This document shows, in pieces, positions 8,868 to 17,937 of a stretch of DNA of 43,183 bases. The DNA comes from Salinisphaera sp. (lineage in GTDB: Bacteria; Pseudomonadota; Gammaproteobacteria; Nevskiales; Salinisphaeraceae): the NCBI GenBank assembly GCA_027858915.1, contig JAQIBT010000070.1, positions 1 through 43,183 on the forward strand. Reading direction: 5' to 3'. Positions within the stretch are counted from its first letter, which is position 1. Every line of letters starts with the position of its first letter. Under the pieces are notes generated by a model. That model saw only the letters and a program-made list of their open reading frames with translations. It ran no database searches and had not been told where the DNA came from. The position numbers and the translations under genes were made by a program.

Positions 8868-8942
8868 ATCCGCAGATGACGCAGATTCAATACAGACAAA
8901 GTCTTCTTTTTTTTATCTGCGAAATCTGCGTAATCTGCGGAT
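8868..8942. repeat. Intercistronic hairpin repeat, copy 2 (sdhA-sdhB gap)
   Basis: The arm at 8868-8887 (ATCCGCAGATGACGCAGATT) and the inverted arm at 8923-8942 (AATCTGCGTAATCTGCGGAT) match at 19 of 20 positions. The arms closely resemble those of the copy in the sdhB-maeA gap, including a shared AATACAG just after the left arm, so the two are copies of one element rather than chance hairpins. The loop contains a run of eight T on the plus strand. Confidence 0.8.
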
Positions 8943-8988
8943 AAAATGTCTTCCTTTTCTGCGTTCATTTGCTGACAAAACGGTTTCA

Positions 8989-10782
8989 TCAACTCTTGCG
9001 TACGGTCGGCGGGAAGGTATCGGCGTCGTCGCGCAGGGTGTCGAGACGCACCGGGCGGTCGCCGATTTCGATATCGCCCGCGCCGCTGCGCCAGGCCACG
9101 GTGTGCTTGAGCCAGTTGTCGTCGTCGCGTTCTTCGTAATCGTCGCGGATATGCGCCCCGCGGGATTCGGTGCGTGACAGTGCCGAATGCGCCACCACAT
9201 CGGCCTGGGCATACAGGTTCTGTACTTCCAATGCGGTCATCAGTTCCATGTTCCAGGACAGATCCGGGTTGGATACGCCGATATTGTCGATTCGGTCAGC
9301 CAGACCGGTCAGCTTGTCGATGCCTTCCTGCATGGTGTCTTCCTTGCGGAAGACGGCAAAGTCGTCCTGCATGACTTTTTGCATCGCCATGCGGACCTGG
9401 CCGGGATTTTCGCCGGTGTCGTTATGGCGCAGTCCGTCGAAGCGGTCGAGAATGGTCTCTTCGCAGGCTTTGGGCGAAGCCGGCACGTCGCTGTTCGGAT
9501 CGATGATATCGGCGCAGCGCAAAGCCGCTGCCCGGCCGAAGACAATGATATCGAGCAGGCTATTGGTGCCCAGGCGGTTGGCACCGTGTACCGACACGCA
9601 GGCCGCCTCGCCGATGGCCATCAGCCCGGGCACGATGGCGTTCTTGTCGCCGCGATGCGGATCGATGACCTCGCCGTGCAGATTGGTCGGAATTCCGCCC
9701 ATGCAGTAGTGCGCCGTCGGCACCACCGGAATCGGATCCTTGCGGCAATCGATATTACGGAAAATCCGCACCGTCTCAACAATGCCGGGCAACTTGCTGT
9801 CGAGGACGTCGTCGCCGAGTTCCTCGAGATGCAGCAGGATATGATCACCGTCGTCGCCGCAGCCACGGCCTTCGCGCATCTCTACGCCTTCCGCGTGGCT
9901 GACGATATCGCGGCTGGCCAGGTCTTTTTCGTGCGGCGCGTAGTTGGGCATGAAGCGATCGCCGTCGCCGTTGGTGAGATAACCGCCTTCCCCGCGGGCG
10001 CCTTCTGTAATCAGACAGCCCGAACCCTGCAGCCCGGTCGGATGGAACTGCACGAACTCCATGTCCTGCATGGGCACGCCGGCGCGCAGAACCATGCCAC
10101 CGCCATCACCGGTGCAGGTATGCGCCGAGGTACAGGATTCATAGATGCGACCGCAGCCGCCAGTGGCCAGCACGGTCTGCTTGGCACGGAAACGATGGAG
10201 CGTGCCGTCCTCCAGTGAAAACGCCATCAGGCCGCAGCAGCTGCCCTCTTCGTCCATCAACAGGTCGATGGCAAAATATTCGATGAAGAACTGGGCCTTG
10301 TGCTTGAGTGATTGCTGATAGAGCGTATGCAGCACGGCATGGCCGGTACGATCGGCCGCGGCACAGGCACGGGCGGCCATCTCGCCGTCGGCGCAGTGGG
10401 TGGTATGGCCGCCGAACTTGCGCTGATAGATGCGTCCGTCTTCGGTACGAGAGAACGGGACCCCCATATGCTCGAGTTCGATCACCGACGGAATGGCCTC
10501 GTGGCACAAATAAGCGATCGCATCCTGATCGCCCAGCCATACCGAGCCGGCGACGGTGTCATACATATGCCAGTGCCAGTCGTCTTCCATGATGTTGGAA
10601 AGCGCGGCCGCGATACCGCCCTGGGCGGCCACGGTATGCGAGCGGGTAGGAAACACCTTGCTGATACAGGCGGTTTTGAGGCCAGTTGAAGCCAGGCCGA
10701 GCGTCGCCCGCAGGCCAGCGCCGCCGGCGCCTAGTACGATTACGTCAAACGCGTGATCGACGATGTGATAAGCCTTGCCCAT
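8989..10782 (-). CDS. sdhA: Succinate dehydrogenase flavoprotein subunit
   Basis: 597 residues, the normal length. The N-terminal FAD-binding fold reads [14 protein letters not shown]. The histidine of [10 protein letters not shown] is the residue that carries covalent FAD in this family. HPTGL and the HGANRLG segment belong to the active site. SdhA oxidises succinate to fumarate in complex II at the inner membrane. ATG 10782 is preceded by GAGGAG. The frame extends upstream to 11109 but that part is antisense-like, overlaps sdhD and has no family resemblance. It starts 17 bases after the sdhD stop, so the two are in one operon. Confidence 0.97.
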   Translation of the reverse strand: MGKAYHIVDHAFDVIVLGAGGAGLRATLGLASTGLKTACISKVFPTRSHTVAAQGGIAAALSNIMEDDWHWHMYDTVAGSVWLGDQDAIAYLCHEAIPSVIELEHMGVPFSRTEDGRIYQRKFGGHTTHCADGEMAARACAAADRTGHAVLHTLYQQSLKHKAQFFIEYFAIDLLMDEEGSCCGLMAFSLEDGTLHRFRAKQTVLATGGCGRIYESCTSAHTCTGDGGGMVLRAGVPMQDMEFVQFHPTGLQGSGCLITEGARGEGGYLTNGDGDRFMPNYAPHEKDLASRDIVSHAEGVEMREGRGCGDDGDHILLHLEELGDDVLDSKLPGIVETVRIFRNIDCRKDPIPVVPTAHYCMGGIPTNLHGEVIDPHRGDKNAIVPGLMAIGEAACVSVHGANRLGTNSLLDIIVFGRAAALRCADIIDPNSDVPASPKACEETILDRFDGLRHNDTGENPGQVRMAMQKVMQDDFAVFRKEDTMQEGIDKLTGLADRIDNIGVSNPDLSWNMELMTALEVQNLYAQADVVAHSALSRTESRGAHIRDDYEERDDDNWLKHTVAWRSGAGDIEIGDRPVRLDTLRDDADTFPPTVRKS

Positions 10783-10799
10783 ACGGGGCTCCTCAGGTT

Positions 10800-11453
10800 C
10801 TAGATAGCCAGATGAATGAGCGCGGCAATTGATGCAACAGCCAACACGAACGCAATCAGTTTGACCAGCAGCACAGAGGCTGCTCGCAGCCCCTCGCCGT
10901 CGACGTAATCCTCGAACACCGACTCGATGCCGATCACGGCATGACGCAGCGCGATCACGATGAATACCGCCATCACGGCCGCATTGACCGGCCAGGCAAG
11001 CCAGGCCGCGGCCGCTGACTGGCTGGCAAAGCTCATACGGATGACGCTCACCACAAACCAGATCGCCAACGGGATCAGCGCCAGCGCGGTCATGCGCTGG
11101 ATCTTCCACGTGGCAGCGCCGGTATGGCCGGCACCCAGCCCGCGGGCCCGGGCATAGTCGCGCCGGTGTTCGAGCTGGCTGAGCAGCGCCGGACTGGTCG
11201 GCGTGCGAGCGACCTTGATCACCTCATCGCTGTCGTCGTCTTCCTTCTGGGTGCCGTGATCCTGGTCGGGGACCTGTTCTTCATATTCATCGGATTCGTT
11301 ATGGCCTTCGACGCCGTGATGGTTACGGCTGGGATGCGACGGCTTTTCGTCTTTTGGATGCCTATCGGACCGGCTTTTATTCTGCTCGGAGGTATTTTTT
11401 TCCGACTCGCTCGAGGTCTTGTTGTCGGATGCGTCTTTCTGGGTATCGCTCAT
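10800..11453 (-). CDS. sdhD: Succinate dehydrogenase membrane anchor SdhD with long acidic N-terminal extension
   Basis: 217 residues, whereas SdhD proteins are usually about 115-130. The C-terminal 115 residues are a normal anchor: G-x-G-x-x-H-x-G, W-K-I-Q-R-M-T-A, three membrane helices, the probable haem ligand His171 and Asp182-Tyr183 of the quinone pocket. Residues 1 to about 100 are hydrophilic, rich in Asp, Glu, Ser, Lys and His, and look disordered. ATG 11453 has AGGAG at good spacing and lies 10 bases after the sdhC stop, so the long form is the one the operon layout supports. The extension would face the cytoplasm if the anchor has the usual topology. Confidence 0.85.
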   Translation of the reverse strand: MSDTQKDASDNKTSSESEKNTSEQNKSRSDRHPKDEKPSHPSRNHHGVEGHNESDEYEEQVPDQDHGTQKEDDDSDEVIKVARTPTSPALLSQLEHRRDYARARGLGAGHTGAATWKIQRMTALALIPLAIWFVVSVIRMSFASQSAAAAWLAWPVNAAVMAVFIVIALRHAVIGIESVFEDYVDGEGLRAASVLLVKLIAFVLAVASIAALIHLAI

Positions 11454-11463
11454 CAAAACTCTC

Positions 11464-11838
11464 CTATCCGATCAGGGCGATGAGCCAGACGACGATCGTC
11501 AGCACCGCTGTCATCAGCAGCACCGCCATGCCACTGCGGTTGACCGTGGTCATCTCGAAGCCGTAGCCGGCGTCCCAGAACAGATGCCGGATGCCGTTGG
11601 ACAGATGAAACGACAGCGCGAGCGTCCAGCCGAACAGAAAGATCTGGCCGATGATCGAGGTATAGACCGCCGTGGTATTCGCAAAGGTCGCCCCGCCGAC
11701 GGCAACCGCCACCACCCACCAGGCCAGCGCGATGGAGCCGACGGCCAGCGCGATGCCGGTCAATCGATGCAGAATCGACAGCACCGAGGTGATCTGTGGC
11801 TTGTACCAGGTCAGATGTGGGGAAAGCGGTCGTGCCAT
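11464..11838 (-). CDS. sdhC: Succinate dehydrogenase cytochrome b556 subunit
   Basis: 124 residues with three membrane helices. The N-terminus PHLTWYKPQ and the following SILHRLTG are the SdhC signature, contributing Ser and Arg to the ubiquinone site. HLSNGIRHLFWD holds the region of the haem-ligand histidine. It anchors SdhAB in the inner membrane together with SdhD. AAGGA precedes the ATG by seven bases. It starts 41 bp after the fumC stop and is followed 10 bases later by sdhD, so fumC may be transcribed with the sdh operon. Confidence 0.95.
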   Translation of the reverse strand: MARPLSPHLTWYKPQITSVLSILHRLTGIALAVGSIALAWWVVAVAVGGATFANTTAVYTSIIGQIFLFGWTLALSFHLSNGIRHLFWDAGYGFEMTTVNRSGMAVLLMTAVLTIVVWLIALIG

Positions 11839-11879
11839 GGGACTGTCCTTATGTCACGTGAATAGAAGACTGGGCGACG

Positions 11880-13340
11880 TCATGCGCCCGCCAGGCCCGA
11901 GCCGGTCATCGCGGCCGGGTCGGCAATACGGTCGAATACGTCCTCATCCAGATAGCCCAGCGCGAGCGTCGCCTCTTTCAATGTGCCACCGTCTTCGCTG
12001 GCCTTGTGGGCGATTTCGGCGGCCTTGTCGTAGCCGATCTCCGGGCTGAGCGCAGTCACCAGCATCAGCGAACGCTCGAGATGCTCGTCGATGGTGTCGT
12101 CGTCCAGCTCGGCGCCTGCCACCGTATAACGACAGAACATGTCACAGCCGTCGGCCAGAATCCGGTTGGCCTGCAGCACATTGTTGATCAGGCTCGGGCG
12201 CATGGCGTTGAGTTCGAAATTGCCCTGGCTGCCGCCAAAGGCCACCGCGTTATCCAGCCCGATCACCTGGATACAGATCATCACCAGCGCCTCGCACTGG
12301 GTCGGGTTCACCTTGCCGGGCATGATCGAGGAACCCGGCTCGGTCGCCGGCAGCTTGAGCTCGCCGATGCCGCAGCGCGGCCCAGAGGCCAGCCAGCGCA
12401 GATCGTTGGCAATCTTCATCAGCACGACCGCCAATCCGCGCAGCGCCGCCATCACCGCCACCGTGGCATCCAGCCCACCCTGGGCCGCGAACTTGTTGGG
12501 TGCAGTGGTGAACGGCTGCCCGGTCAACTCAGCGATCATGTCGGCCATGGCCTGGCTGAAACCCGCCGGCGCGTTCAGCCCGGTGCCCACCGCCGTACCG
12601 CCGACCGCCAACGCATAAAGCCCGTCGCGCGCATGCTCGATGCTGGCCAGCGCCATGCGCAGTTGCGCACCAAACCCAGACCATTCCTGGCCTACCGTCA
12701 GCGGCACGGCGTCCTGCAGATGAGTGCGTCCGATCTTGGGCCGGTCGATCCAGCCACCGGCCTTGCCTTCGATGGTATCCGCCAATTGTCGAACGGCCGG
12801 AAAGAGCCGGTCTTCGAGTGCGGCGACCATCGCAATATGCATCGCCGTGGGAAAGGTATCGTTCGACGACTGCCCCATATTGACGTGATCGTTCGGATGC
12901 ACCGGCGTCTTGCTGCCCAGCTCGCCGCCGAGCAGCTGAATCGCCCGGTTGGAGATCACCTCGTTGACGTTCATGTTCGACTGCGTGCCGGAACCGGTCT
13001 GATAGACGAACAGCGGATAGCTGTCGTCCAGATCGCCAGCGATGGTCTCTTCGCAGGCGTGCATGATGGCGTCGGCGATCCGGCGGTCCATGCGCCCGGC
13101 CCGCTTGTGCAGCATGGCCGCCGCCTTCTTGACGGTGCCATAGGCGTGATAGACCGCCTTGGGCATGCGGTCTTCGCCAATCGAGAAATGGATCAGCGAG
13201 CGCTGGGTCTGGGCGCCCCAGTAACGATCTGCCGGCACCTCGATGCTGCCCATGGAATCGCTCTCGGCGCGCTTGCCACTCGCATCGATGCCGATTGGCA
13301 GATCCCAGGATACGGTGAATGTCTTGTTTCCAGCGCTCAT
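11880..13340 (-). CDS. fumC: Class II fumarate hydratase
   Basis: 486 residues, about 20 longer than E. coli FumC. It interconverts fumarate and malate without an iron-sulfur cluster. The superfamily signature GSSIMPGKVNP is intact. Also visible are the substrate-binding segment TGSGTQSNMN, the HPNDHVN segment, and the GRTHLQDA histidine region. The N-terminal family motif (E-S-D-S-M-G-x-I-x-V-P) begins at about residue 26, so residues 1-25 are an extra leader. The start is supported by GGAGG seven bases upstream. It is placed directly before sdhCDAB, joining three consecutive TCA steps with maeA in one block. Confidence 0.95.
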   Translation of the reverse strand: MSAGNKTFTVSWDLPIGIDASGKRAESDSMGSIEVPADRYWGAQTQRSLIHFSIGEDRMPKAVYHAYGTVKKAAAMLHKRAGRMDRRIADAIMHACEETIAGDLDDSYPLFVYQTGSGTQSNMNVNEVISNRAIQLLGGELGSKTPVHPNDHVNMGQSSNDTFPTAMHIAMVAALEDRLFPAVRQLADTIEGKAGGWIDRPKIGRTHLQDAVPLTVGQEWSGFGAQLRMALASIEHARDGLYALAVGGTAVGTGLNAPAGFSQAMADMIAELTGQPFTTAPNKFAAQGGLDATVAVMAALRGLAVVLMKIANDLRWLASGPRCGIGELKLPATEPGSSIMPGKVNPTQCEALVMICIQVIGLDNAVAFGGSQGNFELNAMRPSLINNVLQANRILADGCDMFCRYTVAGAELDDDTIDEHLERSLMLVTALSPEIGYDKAAEIAHKASEDGGTLKEATLALGYLDEDVFDRIADPAAMTGSGLAGA

Positions 13341-13480
13341 GCAAGCGCCTCCGCCGGTTCAGGGCTCATGAAAAGAGCCTGTAGAAAAAGTAGGCCTGTC
13401 GGCCTGCTACGTCCAGTCCGTATTTTCCCTCGCCGGCCGACCGTCGCCATGAACTTGCCGGCGCGCAGCCGTCTGATCAC

Positions 13481-14902
13481 TCAAGCAAACTCGGAAGGAT
13501 TGGGAATCGTCGGAAACCGCGCTGGATGTGCGTCCATATAGGCATTGGCAGCACGCAGCACGCGCACGTCGTCGAACCGACCACCGGCCAGTTGAAAGCC
13601 CACTGGCAGCCCCTTGTCGGTAAAGCCGCAGGGAATCGAAGCCGCCGGCTGGTTGGCGAGGTTGAACGGATAAGAGAACTGAGCCCATTCCTCCCAGTCA
13701 TGCATATCACTGCCGGGTGGCACCTGATGATTGATCTCGAACGGTTCGATTGGTACCGAAGGCGTCATCAACAGATGATATTCCTGGTTGAAATGCTCGA
13801 GTCGTTCGGTCAGTCGTGCGCGCTCGGCAAAAGCGCGGAACAGATCGATGGCGGCCCAGTGTTCGGCCTTGCGGGCGTTCTCCACCAGCCCAGGATCGAG
13901 CAGCTCCTTGCCCTTATCGTCACATTGCGAGTACACCTCCAGAGAGGCGGTAAACCAGAGCTTGCGGAAGATATCGAGTGGCGACTCAAAGCCGGGATGG
14001 ATCTCGACCACCTTGGCGCCGAGCGCTTCCAGATTGCGCGCGGCATCAGCCACCCGATCGGCGATCTGGCTGTCGACCGTGGCGTAGCCCAGATCGGCCG
14101 AGAACGCAATCTTCAAACCGTGCAGGTCACAGTCCAGATCCACGCCCCAGTCCTCGGGCTGACCGCGCACCGCATAAGGATCGCGATAATCATAGCGGCC
14201 GATCACGTTCAGCATGCGCGCCGCGTCGCGCGGATGACGGCAGATCGGGCCGATACTGGACAGGTCGGCCATCTTGGCCGGCGGCCATTGCGGCGTCCAG
14301 CCGAAGGTGGGCATCATGCCGAATACGCCAGAGAAGGCCGATGGAATACGGATCGAGCCGCCCGAATCACCGCCTTGATGCAGTACGCCCATATTGAGCG
14401 CGGCCGCCGTGGCTGCCCCGCCGGATGAGCCACCCGGTGTAAGACGCGTATCCCAGGCGTTGCAGGTCGCCCCGAACACACGGTTATCGGTGACGGCTTT
14501 CCAGCCGAATTCGGGCGTATTGGTCTTGCCGAGCAACACCGCTCCGGCTTCGCGTAATCGCGTGACTGGCGGCGCATCGCGTTCGCAGAGTTCCTCGGAT
14601 GTCGTTAACGAGCCTTCGCGCGCCGGCATGCCGGCACAGTCGGTCAGATCCTTGAGAGACGTGGGCACGCCGTCGATCGGCGACAACGGCTCGCCGCGGC
14701 CCCAGCGCCGGGCCGATGCCGTCGCGGCTTTCTCAGCGCCTTCGCGATCCACATAAACGTAGGCGTTGACCTCGTCGTTGAACCGGTCGATGCGATCCAG
14801 CGCGGCGCGCGTGGCTTCCAACGGTGAGGCGTCACCCGAAGCATAAAGTTTCGCGAGATCACCTGCGTCGAGGTTGCCTAGATCTGTGTCCTGCTTGCTC
14901 AT
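13481..14902 (-). CDS. Amidase-signature family hydrolase
   Basis: 473 residues covering one amidase-signature domain. The Ser-cisSer-Lys triad is intact: Lys84 in TSLKD, the cis-Ser in TPGGSSGG (about 159-160) and the nucleophile Ser183 in GGDSGGSIRIP. Such enzymes hydrolyse amide bonds of many small molecules; GatA is a close relative but the gatB and gatC partners are missing here. AGGAG precedes the ATG. The gene starts 43 bp after the EctB/DoeD-like aminotransferase and is the third gene of that operon. An attractive but unproven idea is that it frees the amine substrate, for example by deacylating an N-acyl diamino acid. Confidence 0.85.
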   Translation of the reverse strand: MSKQDTDLGNLDAGDLAKLYASGDASPLEATRAALDRIDRFNDEVNAYVYVDREGAEKAATASARRWGRGEPLSPIDGVPTSLKDLTDCAGMPAREGSLTTSEELCERDAPPVTRLREAGAVLLGKTNTPEFGWKAVTDNRVFGATCNAWDTRLTPGGSSGGAATAAALNMGVLHQGGDSGGSIRIPSAFSGVFGMMPTFGWTPQWPPAKMADLSSIGPICRHPRDAARMLNVIGRYDYRDPYAVRGQPEDWGVDLDCDLHGLKIAFSADLGYATVDSQIADRVADAARNLEALGAKVVEIHPGFESPLDIFRKLWFTASLEVYSQCDDKGKELLDPGLVENARKAEHWAAIDLFRAFAERARLTERLEHFNQEYHLLMTPSVPIEPFEINHQVPPGSDMHDWEEWAQFSYPFNLANQPAASIPCGFTDKGLPVGFQLAGGRFDDVRVLRAANAYMDAHPARFPTIPNPSEFA

Positions 14903-14945
14903 ATAAGTCTCCTAAAGCCCCTGCTCCCGATGGATTCAAGTGCCC

Positions 14946-16208
14946 TTACGACAGCGCGGCGCCAATCGCCTGATCGACGACGGCCAGCCCTTCATCGAGA
15001 TCCTCGGCGGTGCTGATCAGCGGTGGCATGACCTTGACCACGCGATCGTTTTCGCCGGTGGTTTCCATGATCAGGCCGCGTTCGAAGCACGCTTTCGTGA
15101 TGGCATTGCCGTGGGCCGGCTCCTGACAGTCCAGACCGATGAAAAACCCGCGGCCGCGCACTTCGGCGTCGAAGCCGTCATGGCCCTCCACGATCTCGCG
15201 CAGCCGTTCGCGGATCCGCTCGCCTTGTTCAGTCACGTGCTGGGTTAGTGCATCGTCCTGCCAGAACTTGTCGAGCGCCGCCGCGCCGGTAATAAACGCA
15301 TGATTGTTGCCGCGGAACGTACCGGTATGCTCGCCCGGGTCCCAGACGTCGAGTTCCGGGCGCATCAACGTCATGGCCATCGGCAGACCCATGCCCGAGA
15401 TCGATTTGGCGACAGTGATGATGTCCGGCGTAACACCGGCGGGCTCAAAGGAGAAGAACGGTCCGGTGCGCCCGACGCCGGCCTGGATATCGTCGACGAT
15501 CAGCAGCACATCGTGATCGCGACAGATGCGTTCGAGCTTGGCCAGCCACTCGAAGCTGGCGACATAGATGCCGCCTTCGCCCTGCACGGTCTCCACGATC
15601 ACCGCCGCTGGCTTGTCCACCCCGGAAAACGAATCGCTAAGCAGCGCTTCCAGTTCGATGCTGGTGTCGCGGCCGTCGCGATAATAATCGTCGTACGGGA
15701 CAGTCGTGGTGTCCGACAGTCCCACGCCAGCGCTGTCACGGATCGCGGCGTTGCTGGTCACCGCGGTCGAGCCCAGCGTCATGCCGTGAAAGCTATGGGT
15801 GAAATGAATCATGCCCGAGCGACCGGTCACTTTACGCGCCAGTTTCAGCGCGGCCTCGACCGCGTTGGTACCGGTGGGCCCGGTGAACTGCATCTTGTGG
15901 TCCAGGCCGCGCGGCTTGAGGATGATCTCCTCGAAGCGCTCCATGAAATGTTTCTTGGCGGCTGTGGCCATATCCAGGCCATGGTTGATACCGCCCGACT
16001 GGATATATTCGAGCAGCGCGGCTTCCATGTCTGGGTCGTTGTGCCCGTAGTTGAGCGCGCCCGCACCAGAAAAGAAATCCAGATATTCGCGGCCGTCCTC
16101 TGCCGTCAGCCGATTACCTCGCGCAGTAGTGAATACGGTAGGGAAAGAACGTACATAGCCACGAACTTCCGATTCAAGCCGATTGATGATGCCCAGATCG
16201 TTTTCCAT
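14946..16208 (-). CDS. Diaminobutyrate-2-oxoglutarate aminotransferase family (EctB/DoeD-like)
   Basis: 420 residues, the length of EctB. This PLP class III aminotransferase swaps the gamma-amino group of 2,4-diaminobutyrate and the aldehyde of aspartate semialdehyde. Family features include the N-terminal RSFPTVFTTARG, LNYGHNDP, GPTGTNAVEAALKLAR, VETVQGEGG, VDDIQAGVGRTG and the PLP lysine K268 in AKSISG. EctA and EctC do not flank it. Instead a semialdehyde dehydrogenase lies 44 bp upstream and an amidase 43 bp downstream. This favours the catabolic DoeD-like direction over ectoine synthesis, but sequence alone cannot settle it. GGAGG lies five bases before the ATG. Confidence 0.8.
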   Translation of the reverse strand: MENDLGIINRLESEVRGYVRSFPTVFTTARGNRLTAEDGREYLDFFSGAGALNYGHNDPDMEAALLEYIQSGGINHGLDMATAAKKHFMERFEEIILKPRGLDHKMQFTGPTGTNAVEAALKLARKVTGRSGMIHFTHSFHGMTLGSTAVTSNAAIRDSAGVGLSDTTTVPYDDYYRDGRDTSIELEALLSDSFSGVDKPAAVIVETVQGEGGIYVASFEWLAKLERICRDHDVLLIVDDIQAGVGRTGPFFSFEPAGVTPDIITVAKSISGMGLPMAMTLMRPELDVWDPGEHTGTFRGNNHAFITGAAALDKFWQDDALTQHVTEQGERIRERLREIVEGHDGFDAEVRGRGFFIGLDCQEPAHGNAITKACFERGLIMETTGENDRVVKVMPPLISTAEDLDEGLAVVDQAIGAALS

Positions 16209-16253
16209 GACAGCCTCCGAAGCCTACAAAAAGAATGAATTGCATCGCTTGGA

Positions 16254-17699
16254 TCAAGCGTTGCCTAATCCCCCGATGCAGTAGTACTTGGTCTCGAGAT
16301 ACTCCTCGATGCCGATATGCGCGCCTTCGCGGCCCAGCCCCGATTGTTTGACGCCGCCAAACGGCACGTGCGGGCCGGTGATATCCATGGTGTTGACGCC
16401 GACCATGCCGTACTCGAGCGCACGCAGGAACTTGCGGATACGGGCATCTCGATGGGTATAAACATAGCTCGCCAGGCCGTAGATCGTGTCGTTGGCTGCG
16501 GCGATTACCGCGTCGTCGTCGTCAAACGGCGTGATGGGCGCCACCGGCGCAAACGCCTCTTCGGAGAACAGGTTCATTTCGCGGGTGAAATCGGCGACCA
16601 CGGTGGGCATGAAGAAATGCTCGCCGGGCGCGTCTTTCTGATCGCGTCCCAGGATACGTGCGCCCTTGGCTTTGGCATCGTCCACCAGGCCCTGGGCTTT
16701 CTCGACCGCTTGTTTGTGGATCAGCGGGCCAATCTCGTTGGCCTCGTCCAGGCCGTGGCCGACCGGCATGGCATTCATGCGCGTCACGAACCGCTCGACG
16801 AAATCCTCGTAGATATCGCGATGCACGAAAATACGATTGGCGGCTACGCAATCCTGGCCCGAGGTCTGAAACTTGGCCGCGATCGCACCTTCGACGGCAG
16901 AATCTATATCGACGTCCTCGCAGACGATGAACGGCGCGTTGCCGCCCAATTCCATCGATGTGCATTTCACTGTGTCGGCGGCTTGTCGCAGCAGCGACCG
17001 ACCGACTTCGGTCGAGCCGGTAAATGAGAGCGCGCGCACCCGGTCGTCAGCGCAGACAGATTTGGAAAATCGCTTGCCGGGTCCGGTCAGGACATTGAAT
17101 TCGCCGTTGCACAGGCCGGCCTCTTCAGCCAGCACGGCCAGTGCGAGCGCACAGAACGCGGTTTCGCTGGCCGGATTGACCAGTGTCGTACAGCCGGCCG
17201 CGATCGCCGCACCCACTTTGCGGGTGATCATCGCCAACGGGAAGTTCCACGGCGTGATCACGGCTACCACGCCCATCGGTTCACGCAGCGTGCCGATGGA
17301 AACCGTCGGGTCTTCAGCCGGAATCGTGGCGCCATAGGTTCGACGCGCTTCCTCGGCGAACCAGCGTAGAAAGCTCGCGGCATAATCTACTTCGCCGCGG
17401 GATTCGGCAATCGGCTTGCCCTGCTCGCGGGTCATCAGCCTTGCCAGTTCCTCGCGGTTGTCCAACATGCCGTGATACCAGGCCAGCAACTTGTCGGCAC
17501 GCTCGCCGACGGCGCTGTAACGCCAGTGCTCGAACGCGCCTGCGGCGGCGTCGATCGCGTTATCCATTTCAGCCGCGCTCACGTCGGGCACATGACCAAT
17601 CAACTCGCCGTTGGCGGGGTCGTGGACAGCAATCTGTGCATCCGACCCGGCTTTGATCCAGCGACCGCCTATGAATGCCTGCTCTCGTATCAACGTCAT
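16254..17699 (-). CDS. GabD/DoeC-like semialdehyde dehydrogenase
   Basis: 481 residues of the aldehyde dehydrogenase superfamily, closest in pattern to succinate semialdehyde dehydrogenase GabD (SFTGSTEVGR, MELGGNAPFIV, IGPLI, GREGAHIGIEEYLE). Catalytic Asn152 (PWNFP), Glu250 and Cys284 (GQDC) are present. Two differences stand out: the cofactor-binding lysine of KPAS is Asn (VNPAS, residue 175) and GQTC is GQDC. Next to a diaminobutyrate-type aminotransferase it may oxidise aspartate semialdehyde to aspartate, as DoeC does, though succinate semialdehyde is equally possible. ATG 17699 has GAGG seven bases upstream. It is the first gene of the minus-strand operon. Confidence 0.85.
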   Translation of the reverse strand: MTLIREQAFIGGRWIKAGSDAQIAVHDPANGELIGHVPDVSAAEMDNAIDAAAGAFEHWRYSAVGERADKLLAWYHGMLDNREELARLMTREQGKPIAESRGEVDYAASFLRWFAEEARRTYGATIPAEDPTVSIGTLREPMGVVAVITPWNFPLAMITRKVGAAIAAGCTTLVNPASETAFCALALAVLAEEAGLCNGEFNVLTGPGKRFSKSVCADDRVRALSFTGSTEVGRSLLRQAADTVKCTSMELGGNAPFIVCEDVDIDSAVEGAIAAKFQTSGQDCVAANRIFVHRDIYEDFVERFVTRMNAMPVGHGLDEANEIGPLIHKQAVEKAQGLVDDAKAKGARILGRDQKDAPGEHFFMPTVVADFTREMNLFSEEAFAPVAPITPFDDDDAVIAAANDTIYGLASYVYTHRDARIRKFLRALEYGMVGVNTMDITGPHVPFGGVKQSGLGREGAHIGIEEYLETKYYCIGGLGNA

Positions 17700-17937
17700 A
17701 CTAAATCCTCGTCCTGATAACTGCATCTGACATCGATTAACCATAACAGTTGCATCATGCATGTCATCGGTATTGTTGCGGAGGACGGGCAGCGGCGTGA
17801 CACGACTTTCAAACGCACAGTCACCTAACGTATCGTGACAAACTAGACGCTAAAAGCGGTTGGGCCTGCGCAGACCCACGATTAGGCGAGGCCTGGCCGG
17901 TCGGCATGACGCGAACGCACAGCACAAAGGCAGGACC

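Noticed and set aside
10783-11109. Upstream extension of sdhA
   Set aside because: The frame is open but overlaps sdhD, shows no SDH similarity, and a strong GAGGAG site sits before ATG 10782.
13368-13425. Repeated CCTGT/GGCCTG motifs between amidase and fumC genes as another element end
   Set aside because: The similarity to the element ends is only a few bases and no inverted partner is present.
12006-13541. A 511-codon plus-strand frame opposite fumC
   Set aside because: It is the antisense of a well-conserved fumarase with intact motifs. The product is rich in His, Arg and Gln and has no recognisable domain.
14946-16208. Ectoine biosynthesis gene cluster
   Set aside because: The EctB-like protein has no ectA or ectC neighbour; the adjacent dehydrogenase and amidase fit a catabolic setting better.
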